Part shown: one piece after another, positions 25,373-39,577 of the stretch
Layout of the letters: each line of letters opens with the position of its first letter
How positions within the stretch are numbered: position 1 is the stretch's first letter
From: Dallia pectoralis
Taxonomy: Eukaryota > Chordata > Actinopteri > Esociformes > Umbridae
Length of the DNA: 64,000 nucleotides
Assembly (NCBI GenBank): GCA_029465975.1
Contig: CM055737.1
Coordinates: 18,568,706 to 18,632,705, forward strand
Direction of reading: 5' to 3'
Notes under the pieces: generated by a model
The model's input: only the letters and a program-made list of their open reading frames with translations
Database searches by the model: none
Told to the model about the DNA's origin: nothing
Made by a program: the position numbers and the translations under genes

Positions 25373-28300
25373 GCCCGACCCTGCTTGGCTTCCGAGATCA
25401 GACGAGATCGGGCGTTTTCAGGGTGGTGTGGCCGTAAGCAATTAGAAAAGTTGAAATTACAGCTCTTATTGATTTCTTCACTGCATAATTAACTTTTTGA
25501 TTGTTTGTTTCTTCCCGCCAAGAAAATAACAAAATGCTTACAACACTAGATATTTCCAGGCGGTCTCCCATCCAAGTACTAACCAAGCCCGACCCTGTTT
25601 GGTTTCCGAGATCAGGCGTTTTCAGGGTGGTGTGGCCGTAGGGTATTAGAACATTTGAAAATACAGCTGTTATTGATTTCTTCACTGCATAATTAACTTT
25701 TTGATTGATTGTTTCTTCCCGCCAAGAAAATAACAAATTGCTTACAACACTAGATATTCCTAGGCGGTCTCCCATCCAAGTACTAACCAAGCCCGACCCT
25801 GCTTGGCTTCCGAGATCAGACGAGATCGGGCGTTTTCAGGGAGGTGTGCCCGTAAGCTATTAGACAAGTTGAAATTACAGCTCTTATTGATTTCTTCACT
25901 GCATAATTCACTTTTTGATTGATTGTTTCTTCCCGCCATGAAAATAACAAAATGCTTACAACACTAGATATTCCTAGGCGGTCTCCCATCCAAGTACTAA
26001 CCAAGCCCGACCCTGCTTGGCTTCCGAGATCAGACGAGATCGGGCGTTTTCAGGGTGGTGTGGCCGTAAGCGATAAGACAAGTTGAAATTACAGCTCTTA
26101 TTGATTTCTTCACTGCATAATTAACTTTTTGATTGATTGTTTCTTCCCGCCAAGAAAATAACAAAATGCTTACAACACTAGATATTCCTAGGCGGTCTCC
26201 CATCCAAGTACTAACCAAGCCCAACCCTGCTTAGCTTCCGAGATCAGACGAGATCAGGCGTTTTCAGGGTGGTGTGGCCGTAAGCTATTAGAAAAGTTGA
26301 AATTACAGCTCTTATTGATTTCTTCACTGCATAATTAACTTTTTGATTGTTTGTTTCTTCCTGCCAAGAAAATAACAAAATGCTTACAACACTAGATATT
26401 TCCAGGCGGTCTCCCATCCAAGTACTAACCAAGCCCAACCCTGCTTGGCTTCCGAGATCAGACGAGATCAGGCGTTTTCAGGGTGGTGTGGCCGTAAGCT
26501 ATTAGAAGAGTTGAAATTACAGCTCTTATTGATTTCTTCACTGCATAATTAACTTTTTGATTGTTTGTTTCTTCCCGCCAAGAAAATAACAAAATGCTTA
26601 CAACACTAGATATTTCCAGGCGGTCTCCCATCCAAGTACTAACCAAGCCCGACCCTGTTTGGTTTCCGAGATCAGGCGTTTTCAGGGTGGTGTGGCCGTA
26701 GGGTATTAGAACATTTGAAAATACAGCTGTTATTGATTTCTTCACTGCATAATTAACTTTTTGATTGATTGTTTCTTCCCGCCAAGAAAATAACAAAATG
26801 CTTACAACACTAGATATTCCTAGGCGGTCTCCCATCCAAGTACTAACCAAGCCCGACCCTGCTTGGCTTCCGAGATCAGACGAGATCGGGCGTTTTCAGG
26901 GTGGTGTGGCCGTAAGCTATTAGACAAGTTGAAATTACAGCTCTTATTGATTTCTTCACTGCATAATTCACTTTTTGATTGATTGTTTCTTCCCGCCATG
27001 AAAATAACAAAATGCTTACAACACTAGATATTCCCAGGCGGTCTCCCATCCAAGTACTAACCAAGCCCAACCCTGCTTGGCTTCCGAGATCAGACGAGAT
27101 CGGGCGTTTTCAGGGTGGTGTGGCCGTAAGCTATTAGAAGAGTTGAAATTACAGCTGTTATTGATTTCTTCACTGCATAATTAACTTTTTGATAGATTGT
27201 TTCTTCCCGCCAAGAAAATAACAAAATGCTTACAACACTAGATATTCCTAGGCGGTCGCCCATCCAAGTACTAACCAAGCCCGACCCTGCTTGGCCTCCG
27301 AGATCAGACGAGATCGGGCAGGGGTGTGGCCGTAAGCTATTAGACAAGTTGAAATTACAGCTCTTATTGATTTCTTCACTGCATAATTAACTTTTTGATT
27401 GATTGTTTCTTCCCGCCAAGAAAATAACAAAATGCTTACAACACTAGATATTCCCAGGCGGTCTCCCATCCAAGTACTAACCAAGCCCAACCCTGCTTGG
27501 CTTCCGAGATCAGACGAGATCGGGCGTTTTCAGGGTGGTGTGGCCGTAAGCTATTAGAAGAGTTGAAATTACAGCTGTTATTGATTTCTTCACTGCATAA
27601 TTAACTTTTTGATTGATTGTTTCTTCCCGCCAAGAAAATAACAAAATGCTTACAACACTAGATATTCCTAGGCGGTCTCCCATCCAAGTACTAACCAAGC
27701 CCGACCCTGCTTGGCTTCCGAGATCAGACGAGATCGGGCGTTTTCAGGGTGGTGTGGCCGTAAGCTATAAGACAAGTTGAAATTACAGCTCTTATTGATT
27801 TCTTCACTGCATAATTAACTTTTTGATTGATTGTTTCTTCCCGCCATGAAAATAACAAAATGCTTACAACACTAGATATTCCTAGGCGGTCTCCCATCCA
27901 AGTACTAACCAAGCCCAACCCTGCTTGGCTTCCGACATCAGACGAGAACAGGCGTTTTCAGGGTGGTGTGGCCGTAAGCTATTAGAAAATTGAAATTACA
28001 GCTCTTATTGATTTCTTCACTGCATAATTAACTTTTTGATTGTTTGTTTCTTCCCGCCAAGAAAATAACAAAATGCTTACAACACTAGATATTTCCAGGC
28101 GGTCTCCCATCCAAGTACTAACCAAGCCCGACCCTGTTTGGTTTCCAAGATCAGGCGTTTTCAGGGTGGTGTGGCCGTAAGCTATTAGAACATTTGAAAA
28201 TACAGCTCTTATTGATTTCTTCACTGCATAATTAACTTTTTGATTGATTGTTTCTTCCCGCCAAGAAAATAACAAAATGCTTACAACACTAGATATTCCC

Positions 28301-29408
28301 AGGCGGTCTCCCATCCAAGTACTAACCAAGCCCGACCCTGCTTGGCTTCCGAGATCAGACGAGATCGGGCGTTTTCAGGGTGGTGTGGCCGTAAGCTATT
28401 AGACAAGTTGAAATTACAGCTCTTATTGATTTCTTCACTGCATAATTAACTTTTTGATTGATTGTTTCTTCCCGCCAAGAAAATAACAAAATGCTTACAA
28501 CACTAGATATTCCTAGGCGGTCTCCCATCCAAGTACTAACCAAGCCCAACCCTGCTTAGCTTCCGAGATCAGACGAGATCAGGCGTTTTCAGGGTGGTGT
28601 GGCCGTAAGCTATTAGAAAAGTTGAAATTACAGCTCTTATTGATTTCTTCACTGCATAATTAACTTTTTGATTGATTGTTTCTTCCCGCCAAGAAAATAA
28701 CAAAATGCTTACAACACTAGATATTCCAGGCGGTCTCCCATCCAAGTACTAACCAAGCCCGACCCTGCTTAGCTTGGTTTCAGACGAGATCAGGCGTTTT
28801 CAGGGGTGGTGTGGCCGTAGCTATTAGAACATTTGAAAATACAGCTCTTATTGATTTCTTCACTGCATAATTAACTTTTTGATTGATTGTTTCTTCCCGC
28901 CAAGAAAATAACAAAATGCTTACAACACTAGATATTCCTAGGCGGTCTCCCATCCAAGTACTAACCAAGCCCGACCCTGTTTGGTTTCCGAGATCAGGCG
29001 TTTTCAGGGTGGTGTGGCCGTAGGGTATTAGAACATTTGAAAATACAGCTCTTATTGATTTCTTCACTGCATAATTAACTTTTTGATTGATTGTTTCTTC
29101 CCGCCAAGAAAATAACAAAATGCTTACAACACTAGATATTCCTAGGCGGTCTCCCATCCAAGTACTAACCAAGCCCGACCCTGTTTGGTTTCCGAGATCA
29201 GAGATCGGGCGTTTTCAGGGTGGTGTGGCCGTAGGGTATTAGAACATTTGAAAATACAGCTCTTATTGATTTCTTCACTGCATAATTAACTTTTTGATTG
29301 ATTGTTTCTTCCCGCCAAGAAAATAACAAAATGCTTACAACACTAGATATTCCTAGGCGGTCTCCCATCCAAGTACTAACCAAGCCCAACCCTGCTTACC
29401 TTCCGACA

Positions 29409-32222
29409 TCAGACGAGATCAGGCGTTTTCAGGGTGGTGTGGCCGTAAGCTATTAGAAAAGTTGAAATTACAGCTCTTATTGATTTCTTCACTGCATAAT
29501 TAACTTTTTGATTGTTTGTTTCTTCCCGCCAAGAAAATAACAAAATGCTTACAACACTAGATATTTCCAGGCGGTCTCCCATCCAAGTACTAACCAAGCC
29601 CGACCCTGTTTGGTTTCCGAGATCAGGTGTTTTCAGGGTGGTTTGGCCGTAGGGTATTAGAACATTTGAAAATACAGCTGTTATTGATTTCTTCACTGCA
29701 TAATTAACTTTTTGATTGATTGTTTCTTCCCGCCAAGAAAATAACAAAATGCTTACAACACTAGATATTCCTAGGCGGTCTCCCATCCAAGTACTAACCA
29801 AGCCCGACCCTGTTTGGTTTCCGAGATCAGGCGTTTTCAGGGTGGTGTGGCCGTAGGGTATTAGAACATTTGAAAATACAGCTCTTATTGATTTCTTCAC
29901 TGCATAATTAACTTTTTGATTGATTGTTTCTTCCCGCCAAGAAAATAACAAAATGCTTACAACACTAGATATTCCTAGGCGGTCTCCCATCCAAGTACTA
30001 ACCAAGCCCGACCCTGCTTGGCTTCCGAGATCGAGATCGGGCGTTTTCAGGGTGGTGTGGCCGTAAGCTATTAGACAAGTTGAAATTACAGCTCTTATTG
30101 ATTTCTTCACTGCATAATTAACTTTTTGATTGATTGTTTCTTCCCGCCAAGAAAATAACAAAATGCTTACAACACTAGATATTCCTAGGCGGTCTCCCAT
30201 CCAAGTACTAACCAAGCCCAACCCTGCTTGGCTTCCGAGATCAGACGAGATCAGGCGTTTTCAGGGTGGTGTGGCCGTAAGCTATTAGAAAAGTTGAAAT
30301 TACAGCTCTTATTGATTTCTTCACTGCATAATTAACTTTTTGATTGTTTCTTCCCGCCAAGAAAATAACAAAATGCTTACAACACTAGATATTTCCAGGC
30401 GGTCTCCCATCCAAGTACTAACCAAGCCCGACCCTGTTTGGTTTCCGAGATCAGGTGTTTTCAGGGTGGTTTGGCCGTAGGGTATTAGAACATTTGAAAA
30501 TACAGCTGTTATTGATTTCTTCACTGCATAATTAACTTTTTGATTGATTGTTTCTTCCCGCCAAGAAAATAACAAAATGCTTACAACACTAGATATTCCT
30601 AGGCGGTCTCCCATCCAAGTACTAACCAAGACCGACCCTGCTTGGCTTCCGAGATCAGACGAGATCGGGCGTTTTCAGGGAGGTGTGCCCGTAAGCTATT
30701 AGACAAGTTGAAATTACAGCTCTTAATGATTTCTTCACTGCATAATTCACTTTTTGATTGATTGTTTCTTCCCGCCATGAAAATAACAAAATGCTTACAA
30801 AACTATATATTCCTAGGCGGTCTCCCATCCAAGTACTAACCAAGCCCAACCCTGCTTGGCTTCCGAGATCAGACGAGATCAGGCGTTTTCAGGGTGGTGT
30901 GGCCGTAAGCTATTAGAAAAGTTGAAATTACAGCTCTTATTGATTTCTTCACTGCATAATTAACTTTTTGATTGTTTCTTCCCGCCAAGAAAATAACAAA
31001 ATGCTTACAACACTAGATATTTCCAGGCGGTCTCCCATCCAAGTACTAACCAAGCCCGACCCTGTTTGGTTTCCGAGATCAGGCGTTTTCAGGGTGGTGT
31101 GGCCGTAAGATATTAGAAAAGTTGAAATTACAGCTCTTATTGATTTCTTCACTGCATAATTAACTTTTTGATTGTTTGTTTCTTCCCGCCAAGAAAATAA
31201 CAAAATGCTTACAACACTAGATATTTCCAGGCGGTCTCCCATCCAAGTACTAACCAAGCCCAACCCTGCTTGGCTTCCGAGATCAGACGAGATTGGGCGT
31301 TTTCAGGGTGGTGTGGCCGTAAGCTATTAGAAAAGTTGAAATTACAGCTCTTATTGATTTCTTCACTGCATAATTCACTTTTTGATTGATTGTTTCTTCC
31401 CGCCATGAAAATAACAAAATGCTTACAACACTAGATATTCCCAGGCGGTCTCCCATCCAAGTACTAACCAAGCCCAACCCTGCTTGGCTTCCGAGATCAG
31501 ACGAGATCGGGCGTTTTCAGGGTGGTGTGGCCGTAAGCTATTAGAAGAGTTGAAATTACAGCTGTTATTGATTTCTTCACTGCATAATTAACTTTTTGAT
31601 AGATTGTTTCTTCCCGCCAAGAAAATAACAAAATGCTTACAACACTAGATATTCCTAGGCGGTCGCCTATCCAAGTACTAACCAAGCCCGACCCTGCTTG
31701 GCTTCCGAGATCAGACGTTTTCAGGGTGGTGTGGCCGTAAGCGATAAGACAAGTTGAAATTACAGCCCTTATTGATTTCTTCACTGCATAATTAACTTTT
31801 TGATTGTTTGTTTCTTCCCGCCAAGAAAATAACAAAATGCTTACAACACTAGATATTTCCAGGCGGTCTCCCATCCAAGTACTAACCAAGCCCAACACTG
31901 CTTGGCTTCCGAGATCAGACGAGATCGGGCGTTTTCAGGGTGGTGTGGCCGTAAGCTATTACAAGAGTTGAAATTACAGCTGTTATTGATTTCTTCACTG
32001 CATAATTAACTTTTTGATAGATTGTTTCTTCCCGCCAAGAAAATAACAAAATGCTTACAACACTAGATATTCCTAGGCGGTCGCCTATCCAAGTACTAAC
32101 CAAGCCCGACCCTGCTTGGCTTCCGAGATCAGAAGAGATCGGGCATTTTCAGGGTGGTTGGCCGTAAGCGATAAGACAAGTTGAAATTACAGCTCTTATT
32201 GATTTATTCACTGCATAATTAA
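29409..32222 (-). repeat. 5.04-kb-offset segmental duplication, copy 1
   Basis: About 2.8 kb matching 34450-37260 at offsets of 5036-5041 bp. Shared rare variants include GTGTGCCCG, AAAACTATATATTC, AGAAGAGATC and TGATTTATTCACTG. Confidence 0.85.
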
Positions 32223-32972
32223 CTTTTGATTGATTGTTTCTTCCCGCAATGAAAATAACAAAATGCTTACAACACTAGATATTCCTAGGCGGTCTCCCAT
32301 CCAAGTACTAACCAAGCCCAACCCTGCTTAGCTTCCGACATCAGACGAGATCAGGCGTTTTCAGGGTGGTGTGGCCGTAAGCTATTAGAAAAGTTGAAAT
32401 TACAGCTCTTATTGATTTCTTCACTGCATAATTAACTTTTTGATTGATTGTTTCTTCCCGCCATGAAAATAACAAAATGCTTACAACACTAGATATTCCC
32501 AGGCGGTCTCCCATCCAAGTACTAACCAAGCCCAACCCTGCTTGGCTTCCGAGATCAGACGAGATCGGGCGTTTTCAGGGTGGTGTGGCCGTAAGCTATT
32601 AGAAGAGTTGAAATTACAGCTGTTATTGATTTCTTCACTGCATAATTAACTTTTTGATAGATTGTTTCTTCCCGCCAAGAAAATAACAAAATGCTTACAA
32701 CACTAGATATTCCTAGGCGGTCGCCTATCCAAGTACTAACCAAGCCCGACCCTGTTTGGTTTCCGAGATCAGGTGTTTTCAGGGTGGTTTGGCCGTAGGG
32801 TATTAGAACATTTGAAATTACAGCTCTTATTGATTTCTTCACTGCATAATTCACTTTTTGATTGATTGTTTCTTCCCGCCATGAAAATAACAAAATGCTT
32901 ACAACACTAGATATTCCCAGGCGGTCTCCCATCCAAGTACTAACCACGCCCAACCCTGCTTGGCTTCCGAGA

Positions 32973-34430
32973 TCAGACGAGATCGGTCGTTTTCAGGGTG
33001 GTGTGGCCGTAAGCTATTAGAAGAGTTGAAATTACAGCTGTTATTGATTTCTTCACTGCGTAATTAACTTTTTGATAGATTGTTTCTTCCCGCCAAGAAA
33101 ATAACAAAATGCTTACAACACTAGATATTCCTAGGCGGTCGCCTTTCCAAGTACTAACCAAGCCCGACCCTGCTTGGCCTCCGAGATCAGACGAGATCGG
33201 GCGGTGTGGCCGTAAGCTATTAGACAAGTTGAAATTACAGCTCTTATTGATTTCTTCACTGCATAATTCACTTTTTGATTGATTGTTTCTTCCCGCCATG
33301 AAAATAACAAAATGCTTACAACACTAGATATTCCCAGGCGGTCTCCCATCCAAGTACTAACCAAGCCCAACCCTGCTTGGCTTCCGAGATCAGACGAGAT
33401 CGGGCGTTTTCAGGGTGGTGTGGCCGTAAGCTATTAGAAGAGTTGAAATTACAGCTGTTATTGATTTCTTTACTGCATAATTAACTTTTTGATAGATTGT
33501 TTCTTCCCGCCAAGAAAATAACAAAATGCTTACAACACTAGATATTCCTAGGCGGTCGCCTATCCAAGTACTAACCAAGCCCGACCCTGCTTGGCTTCCG
33601 AGATCAGACGAGATCGGGCGTTTTCAGGGTGGTGTGGCCGTAAGCGATAAGACAAGTTGAAATTACAGCTCTTATTGATTTCTTCACTGCATAATTAACT
33701 TTTTGATTGATTGTTTCTTCCCGCCATGAAAATAACAAAATGCTTACAACACTAGATATTCCTAGGCGGTCTCCCATCCAAGTACTAACCAAGCCCAACC
33801 CTGCTTAGCTTCCGACATCAGACGAGAACAGGCGTTTTCAGGGTGGTGTGGCCGTAAGCTATTAGAAAAATTGAAATTACAGCTCTTATTGATTTCTTCA
33901 CTGCATAATTAACTTTTTGATTGTTTGTTTCTTCCCGCCAAGAAAATAACAAAATGCTTACAACACTAGATATTTCCAGGCGGTCTCCCATCCAAGTACT
34001 AACCAAGCCCGACCCTGTTTGGTTTCCAAGATCAGGCGTTTTCAGGGTGGTGTGGCCGTAGGGTATTAGAACATTTGAAAATACAGCTGTTATTGATTTC
34101 TTCACTGCATAATTAACTTTTTGATTGATTGTTTCTTCCCGCCAAGAAAATAACAAAATGCTTACAACACTAGATATTCCTAGGCGGTCTCCCATCCAAG
34201 TACTAACCAAGCCCGACCCTGCTTGGCTTCCGAGATCAGACGAGATCGGGCGTTTTCAGGGTGGTGTGGCCGTAAGCTATTAGACAAGTTGAAATTACAG
34301 CTCTTATTGATTTCTTCACTGCATAATTCACTTTTTGATTGATTGTTTCTTCCCGCCAAGAAAATAACATAATGCTTACAACACTAGATATTCCTAGGCG
34401 GTCTCCCATCCAAGTACTAACCAAGCCCAA
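32973..34430 (-). repeat. Inverted block A (minus arm)
   Basis: Matches 39211-40668 on the opposite strand, with coordinate sums of 73641 across six consecutive units (one differs by about 12). It shares the 11-nt deletion gene and a GAAAACGACCG variant. Confidence 0.85.
33111..33217 (-). pseudogene. 5S gene with 11-nt deletion near the 5' end
   Basis: Same 11-nt loss as at 6355-6461 (CACACC joined to GCCCGATC). It lies in block A, whose inverted partner on the plus strand has the same deletion at 40424-40530. Confidence 0.8.
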
Positions 34431-34449
34431 CCCTGCTTAGCTTCCGACA

Positions 34450-37260
34450 TCAGACGAGATCAGGCGTTTTCAGGGTGGTGTGGCCGTAAGCTATTAGAAA
34501 AGTTGAAATTACAGCTCTTATTGATTTCTTCACTGCATAATTAACTTTTTGATTGTTTGTTTCTTCCCGCCAAGAAAATAACAAAATGCTTACAACACTA
34601 GATATTTCCAGGCGGTCTCCCATCCAAGTACTAACCAAGCCCGACCCTGTTTGGTTTCCGAGATCAGGCGTTTTCAGGGCGGTGTGGCCGTAGGGTATTA
34701 GAACATTTGAAAATACAGCTGTTATTGATTTCTTCACTGCATAATTAACTTTTTGATTGATTGTTTCTTCCCGCCAAGAAAATAACAAAATGCTTACAAC
34801 ACTAGATATTCCTAGGCGGTCTCCCATCCAAGTACTAACCAAGCCCGACCCTGTTTGGTTTCCGAGATCAGGCGTTTTCAGGGTGGTGTGGCCGTAGGGT
34901 ATTAGAACATTTGAAAATACAGCTCTTATTGATTTCTTCACTGCATAATTAACTTTTTGATTGATTGTTTCTTCCCGCCAAGAAAATAACAAAATGCTTA
35001 CAACACTAGATATTCCTAGGCGGTCTCCCATCCAAGTACTAACCAAGCCCGACCCTGTTTGGTTTCCGAGATCAGGCGTTTTCAGGGTGGTGTGGCCGTA
35101 GGGTATTAGAACATTTGAAAATACAGCTCTTATTGATTTCTTCACTGCATAATTAACTTTTTGATTGATTGTTTCTTCCCGCCAAGAAAATAACAAAATG
35201 CTTACAACACTAGATATTCCTAGGCGGTATCCCATCCAAGTACTAACCAAGCCCAAACCTGCTTACCTTCCGACATCAGACGAGATCAGGCGTTTTCAGG
35301 GTGGTGTGGCCGTAAGCTATTAGAAAAGTTGAAATTACAGCTCTTATTGATTTCTTCACTGCATAATTAACTTTTTGATTGTTTGTTTCTTCCCGCCAAG
35401 AAAATAACAAAATGCTTACAACACTAGATATTTCCAGGCGGTCTCCCATCCAAGTACTAACCAAGCCCGACCCTGTTTGGTTTCCGAGATCAGGTGTTTT
35501 CAGGGTGGTTTGGCCGTAGGGTATTAGAACATTTGAAAATACAGCTGTTATTGATTTCTTCACTGCATAATTAACTTTTTGATTGATTGTTTCTTCCCGC
35601 CAAGAAAATAACAAAATGCTTACAACACTAGATATTCCTAGGCGGTCTCCCATCCAAGTACTAACCAAGACCGACCCTGCTTGGCTTCCGAGATCAGACG
35701 AGATCGGGCGTTTTCAGGGAGGTGTGCCCGTAAGCTATTAGACAAGTTGAAATTACAGCTCTTAATGATTTCTTCACTGCATAATTCACTTTTTGATTGA
35801 TTGTTTCTTCCCGCCATGAAAATAACAAAATGCTTACAAAACTATATATTCCTAGGCGGTCTCCCATCCAAGTACTAACCAAGCCCAACCCTGCTTGGCT
35901 TCCGAGATCAGACGAGATCAGGCGTTTTCAGGGTGGTGTGGCCGTAAGCTATTAGAAAAGTTGAAATTACAGCTCTTATTGATTTCTTCACTGCATAATT
36001 AACTTTTTGATTGTTTCTTCCCGCCAAGAAAATAACAAAATGCTTACAACACTAGATATTTCCAGGCGGTCTCCCATCCAAGTACTAACCAAGCCCGACC
36101 CTGTTTGGTTTCCGAGATCAGGCGTTTTCAGGGTGGTGTGGCCGTAAGCTATTAGAAAAGTTGAAATTACAGCTCTTATTGATTTCTTCACTGCATAATT
36201 AACTTTTTGATTGTTTGTTTCTTCCCGCCAAGAAAATAACAAAATGCTTACAACACTAGATATTTCCAGGCGGTCTCCCATCCAAGTACTAACCAAGCCC
36301 AACCCTGCTTGGCTTCCGAGATCAGACGAGATTGGGCGTTTTCAGGGTGGTGTGGCCGTAAGCTATTAGAAAGTTGAAATTACAGCTCTTATTGATTTCT
36401 TCACTGCATAATTCACTTTTTGATTGATTGTTTCTTCCCGCCATGAAAATAACAAAATGCTTACAACACTAGATATTCCCAGGCGGTCTCCCATCCAAGT
36501 ACTAACCAAGCCCAACCCTGCTTGGCTTCCGAGATCAGACGAGATCGGGCGTTTTCAGGGTGGTGTGGCCGTAAGCTATTAGAAGAGTTGAAATTACAGC
36601 TGTTATTGATTTCTTCACTGCATAATTAACTTTTGATAGATTGTTTCTTCCCGCCAAGAAAATAACAAAATGCTTACAACACTAGATATTCCTAGGCGGT
36701 CGCCTATCCAAGTACTAACCAAGCCCGACCCTGCTTGGCTTCCGAGATCAGACGTTTTCAGGGTGGTGTGGCCGTAAGCGATAAGACAAGTTGAAATTAC
36801 AGCCCTTATTGATTTCTTCACTGCATAATTAACTTTTTGATTGTTTGTTTCTTCCCGCCAAGAAAATAACAAAATGCTTACAACACTAGATATTTCCAGG
36901 CGGTCTCCCATCCAAGTACTAACCAAGCCCAACACTGCTTGGCTTCCGAGATCAGACGAGATCGGGCGTTTCAGGGTGGTGTGGCCGTAAGCTATTACAA
37001 GAGTTGAAATTACAGCTGTTATTGATTTCTTCACTGCATAATTAACTTTTTGATAGATTGTTTCTTCCCGCCAAGAAAATAACAAAATGCTTACAACACT
37101 AGATATTCCTAGGCGGTCGCCTATCCAAGTACTAACCAAGCCCGACCCTGCTTGGCTTCCGAGATCAGAAGAGATCGGGCGTTTTCAGGGTGGTTGGCCG
37201 TAAGCGATAAGACAAGTTGAAATTACAGCTCTTATTGATTTATTCACTGCATAATTAACT
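34450..37260 (-). repeat. 5.04-kb-offset segmental duplication, copy 2, ends at the gap
   Basis: Partner of 29409-32222. The match continues to the last base before the N run, including the private AGAAGAGATC and TGATTTATTC variants. Confidence 0.85.
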
Positions 37261-37760
37261 NNNNNNNNNNNNNNNNNNNNNNNNNNNNNNNNNNNNNNNN
37301 NNNNNNNNNNNNNNNNNNNNNNNNNNNNNNNNNNNNNNNNNNNNNNNNNNNNNNNNNNNNNNNNNNNNNNNNNNNNNNNNNNNNNNNNNNNNNNNNNNNN
37401 NNNNNNNNNNNNNNNNNNNNNNNNNNNNNNNNNNNNNNNNNNNNNNNNNNNNNNNNNNNNNNNNNNNNNNNNNNNNNNNNNNNNNNNNNNNNNNNNNNNN
37501 NNNNNNNNNNNNNNNNNNNNNNNNNNNNNNNNNNNNNNNNNNNNNNNNNNNNNNNNNNNNNNNNNNNNNNNNNNNNNNNNNNNNNNNNNNNNNNNNNNNN
37601 NNNNNNNNNNNNNNNNNNNNNNNNNNNNNNNNNNNNNNNNNNNNNNNNNNNNNNNNNNNNNNNNNNNNNNNNNNNNNNNNNNNNNNNNNNNNNNNNNNNN
37701 NNNNNNNNNNNNNNNNNNNNNNNNNNNNNNNNNNNNNNNNNNNNNNNNNNNNNNNNNNNN
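37261..37760. other. Assembly gap, 500 N
   Basis: Exactly 500 Ns. 5S genes are on the minus strand to the left and on the plus strand to the right. A round number of Ns is a scaffolding placeholder, so the real distance and join are unknown. Confidence 0.99.
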
Positions 37761-39577
37761 AATATCTAGTGTTGTAAGCATTTTGTTATTTTCTTGGCGG
37801 GAAGAAACAATCAATCAAAAAGTTAATTATGCAGTGAAGAAATCAATAACAGCTGTATTTTCAAATGTTCTAATACCCTACGGCCACACCACCCTGAAAA
37901 CGCCTGATCTCGGAAACCAAACAGGGTCGGGCTTGGTTAGTACTTGGATGGGAGACCGCCTGGAAATATCTAGTGTTGTAAGCATTTTGTTATTTTCTTG
38001 GCGGGAAGAAACAAACAATCAAAAGTTAATTATGCAGTGAAGAAATCAATAAGAGCTGTAATTTCAACTTTTCTAATAGCTTACGGCCACACCACCCTGA
38101 AAACGCCTGTTCTCGTCTGATCTCGGAAGCCAAGCAGGGTTGGGCTTGGTTAGTACTTGGATGGGAGACCGCCTGGAAATATCTAGGGTTGTAAACATTT
38201 TGTTATTTTCTTGGCAGGAAGAAACAAACAATCAAAAAGTTAATTATGCAGTGAAGAAATCAATAAGAGCTGTAATTTCAACTTTTCTAATAGCTTACGG
38301 CCACTCCACCCTCAAAACGCCTGATCTCATCTGATGTCGGAAGCTAAGCAGGGTTGGGCTTGCTTAGTACTTGGATGGGAGACCGCCTAGGAATATCTAG
38401 TGTTGTAAGCATTTTGTTATTTTCATGGCGGGAAGAAACAATCAATCAAAAAAGTTAATTATGCAGTGAAGAAATCAATAAGAGCTGTAATTTCAACTTT
38501 TCTAATAGCTTACGGCCACACCACCCTGAAAACGCCCGATCTCGTCTGATGTCGGAAGCTAAGCAGGGTTGGGCTTGGTTAGTACTTGGATGGGAGACCG
38601 CCTAGGAATATCTAGTGTTGTAAGCATTTTGTTATTTTCTTGGCGGGAAGAAACAATCAATCAAAAAGTTAATTATGCAGTGAAGAAATCAATAAGAGCT
38701 GTAATTTCAACTTGTCTAATAGCTTACGGCCACACCACCCTGAAAACGCCCGATCTCGTCTGATGTCGGAAGCTAAGCAGGGTTGGGCTTGGTTAGTACT
38801 TGGATGGGAGACCGCCTAGGAATATCTAGTGTTGTAAGCATTTTGTTATTTTCATGGCGGGAAGAAACAATCAATCAAAAAGTTAATTATGCAGTGAAGA
38901 AATCAATAACAGCTGTAATTTCAACTCTTCTAATAGCTTACGGCCACACCACCCTGAAAACGCCCGATCTCGTCTGATCTCGGAAGCCAAGCAGTGTTGG
39001 GCTTGGTTAGTACTTGGATGGGAGACCGCCTAGGAATATCTAGTGTTGTAAGCATTTTGTTATTTTCATGGCGGGAAGAAACAATCAATCAAAAAGTTAA
39101 TTATGCAGTGAAGAAATCAATAACAGCTGTAATTTCAACTCTTCTAATAGCTTACGGCCACACCACCCTGAAAACGCCCGATCTCGTCTGATCTCGGAAG
39201 CCAAGCAGGGTTGGGCTTGGTTAGTACTTGGATGGGAGACCGCCTGGGAATATCTAGTGTTGTAAGCATTTTGTTATTTTCATGGCGGGAAGAAACAATC
39301 AATCAAAAAGTGAATTATGCAGTGAAGAAATCAATAAGAGCTGTAATTTCAACTTGTCTAATAGCTTACGGCCACACCACCCTGAAAACGCCCGATCTCG
39401 TCTGATCTCGGAAGCCAAGCAGGGTCGGGCTTGGTTAGTACTTGGATGGGAGACCGCCTAGGAATATCTAGTGTTGTAAGCATTTTGTTATTTTCTTGGC
39501 GGGAAGAAACAATCAATCAAAAAGTTAATTATGCAGTGAAGAAATCAATAACAGCTGTATTTTCAAATGTTCTAATA

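Larger units (their letters stand above)
5306..37260 (-). rRNA. 5S rRNA tandem array, minus strand, main block (about 150 genes)
   Basis: Continuous minus-strand 5S units at 204-214 bp spacing up to the assembly gap. Examples of gene 3' ends (low coordinate; full genes extend 117 nt upward) are 5519, 6558, 6772, 7404, 8259, 8473, 8891, 9105, 9319, 9533, 9951, 10591, 11009, 11437, 12903. Full-length 118-nt genes alternate with 108-nt genes lacking 10 nt of the GATCTCG direct repeat. Frequent variant sites are in the C box (GGATGGGAGACC versus GGATAGGCGACC), helix IV (CCTAGG, CCTGGG or CCTGGAA) and the spacer (GATTGATTG, GATTGTTTG, GATAGATTG). The block is internally duplicated at several scales, listed separately. 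No protein gene is present. Confidence 0.92.

Noticed and set aside
29409..30221. Long open frames (up to 270 codons) across the repeats, with MGLVSTWMGD-like translations
   Set aside because: They are read-through of 5S genes plus spacers. Short units of 204 bp are divisible by three, so frames stay open across them and close at the first 214-bp unit. The conserved parts match RNA structure and the Pol III promoter, not codons.
1..37260. CRISPR-like or satellite array, from regular spacing of a conserved segment and a variable spacer
   Set aside because: The conserved segment is a recognisable 118-nt 5S gene with helix I, A box, C box and terminator, and the spacers are near-identical rather than unique.
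37185..37814. Open frames spanning the N gaps (also 60670-61428)
   Set aside because: They consist mainly of undetermined residues across placeholder Ns.
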